Made by a program: the position numbers and the translations under genes. From Aureispira sp. CCB-E (lineage in GTDB: Bacteria > Bacteroidota > Bacteroidia > Chitinophagales > Saprospiraceae): 64,000 bases of DNA. Positions 63,322-64,000 of this stretch are shown one piece after another (position 1 is the first letter of the stretch; the number at the start of each line of letters is the position of its first letter). Below the pieces are notes generated by a model. It was given only the letters and a program-made list of their open reading frames with translations. It was not told the DNA's origin and did not search any database. The stretch lies in contig NZ_CP133671.1 in assembly GCF_031326345.1 (NCBI RefSeq), forward strand, positions 7,165,501-7,229,500, in the 5' to 3' direction.

Positions 63322-64000
63322 AAATCAGATGTAATAAAAGGAATCCAAAACTCTACTCTTGTTCCTCTAGAACTGCCATCTGCAGTTTTTAAGTCTGTTA
63401 TTTTCAAATTATTATAAGGATGAGGCACCTTCAAGACATCTTGTTGGAGAATAAGCAAGCGTTTTTGAGTCGTTTTTAACCCAGAAGAACGTTTAACATT
63501 TTCCATGTCTGTCTTTGCTGGTCGACCGATGCCATTGTCTTCTACACAACAGTAAACATAGGCTCCTTCTTTTTGAATGGATATTTTTAACTGTTTATCG
63601 GTCGGTTTGTGAAATAGACCATGCTTGAAGCTGTTCTCTATTATAGGCTGTATTAATAATGGAGGAATAAAATAGCCATCTAACAAATCCTCTTCTATCT
63701 TGAAGTCAATTTGCACTTGATTCTCAAAACGAATCTGTTCAAGGTTTAAGTAATTTTCTAAAAAATCCTTAATTTGATCCATAGAAATAACCTTCTTGCT
63801 TGAATATTGAAAAATCTTACGCAATAATTTTGCAAAATTAGACTGCAAATCCATTGCGAGTTCATTTTTATGCTGAAGCCATAAATTCTGAACAGCAGTT
63901 AAAATATTAAAAATAAAATGAGGGTTCATTTGTGATTGCAAGGCCTGCATCTGAAGCAAATTCATCTTATTTTGTTGCTGTTCTTCCCGCTGCTTATTTC
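63318..64000 (-). CDS. Second LytS-like histidine kinase, partial (N-terminus beyond window)
   Basis: The frame is open to base 64000, so only the C-terminal kinase part is visible (about 227 residues). The visible part begins with a Gln/Glu/Lys coiled linker (EEQQQNKMNLLQMQALQSQ), then MNPHFIFNILTAVQNLWLQHKNELAMDLQS, EQIRFENQVQIDFKIEE, the N-box IIENSFKHGLF and the G-box DNGIGRP. It is closely similar to the kinase part of the next gene, so the two arose by duplication. The stop TGA overlaps the start ATG of the downstream kinase (ATGA, 63318-63321). Its sensor domains lie outside the window; a Reg_prop propeller is likely by analogy. Confidence 0.9.
   Translation of the reverse strand, partial: NKQREEQQQNKMNLLQMQALQSQMNPHFIFNILTAVQNLWLQHKNELAMDLQSNFAKLLRKIFQYSSKKVISMDQIKDFLENYLNLEQIRFENQVQIDFKIEEDLLDGYFIPPLLIQPIIENSFKHGLFHKPTDKQLKISIQKEGAYVYCCVEDNGIGRPAKTDMENVKRSSGLKTTQKRLLILQQDVLKVPHPYNNLKITDLKTADGSSRGTRVEFWIPFITSDL

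Overview
The window is an AT-rich stretch of a Bacteroidota chromosome. The case for this phylum rests on several type IX secretion (T9SS) type A C-terminal sorting domains, a GldB gliding lipoprotein, a DUF4920 lipoprotein, PorE-like TPR/PD40/OmpA proteins, hybrid Reg_prop/Y_Y_Y histidine kinases, and Bacteroidota-type promoters (TTTG, about 20 nt, TAnnTTTG) in place of Shine-Dalgarno leaders. A mevalonate pathway (class II HMG-CoA reductase plus type 2 IPP isomerase) and the style of the secreted proteins suggest a marine gliding member of the Saprospiria, perhaps Aureispira-like. That genus-level guess is inference. There is no rRNA, phage, CRISPR array or complete insertion sequence.

Layout. 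1-9.9 kb: partial M16 peptidase, LutB, an ECF sigma factor with a small anti-sigma-like partner, SucD, an FtsB/DivIC-like protein, the two mevalonate genes and a MacB-type permease. 10-26 kb: a secreted OmpA-like protein, three T9SS cargo proteins, a dihaem cytochrome c peroxidase lipoprotein, RF1, purine nucleoside phosphorylase, a small secreted protein with a long leader, an uncharacterised helical protein and a 976-residue T9SS cargo. 26-37 kb: a small basic protein, DgkA, a three-gene minus-strand cluster (membrane protein, YyaL/SPATA20-like thioredoxin-domain protein, GT4 glycosyltransferase), a 1.2-kb gene-free stretch, a 1330-residue helicase-nuclease fusion and a small lipoprotein. 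37.8-50 kb: a secreted leucine-rich-repeat/coiled-coil protein, an MFS transporter, an LRR-BRCT protein, an outer-membrane barrel, GldB, phosphatidylserine decarboxylase, a Cys/Lys/Ser repeat protein and UvrB. 50-64 kb: three envelope OmpA/PD40 proteins, two identical tRNA-Lys genes, a His-rich DUF4920 lipoprotein, a two-repeat secreted protein, and a LytTR two-component cluster with two related kinases, the second cut by the window end.

The strongest structure outside genes is a family of mosaic intergenic repeats. At least ten loci share interchangeable modules: an exact 18-mer occurring three times, TACTCCGTTGA or TAGTTCGTTGA terminal inverted repeats, a GTTTGATTATCA stem, and a GC-richer GCTTTGTTACTCCC block. 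They look like small non-autonomous mobile elements or processed RNA structures, and nothing in the window encodes a transposase for them. Of the proteins, the most interesting are the helicase-nuclease fusion (a possible single-gene defence or repair factor), the LRR-BRCT protein, the OmpA protein with three tandem OmpA domains, and the CxKSK repeat protein.

The genes are mostly single transcription units, with many clear intrinsic terminators between them. Likely operons are fni-mvaA, the three-gene cluster at 27.8-31.5 kb, the MFS transporter with the small membrane protein downstream, and the kinase-kinase-LytTR regulator cluster.
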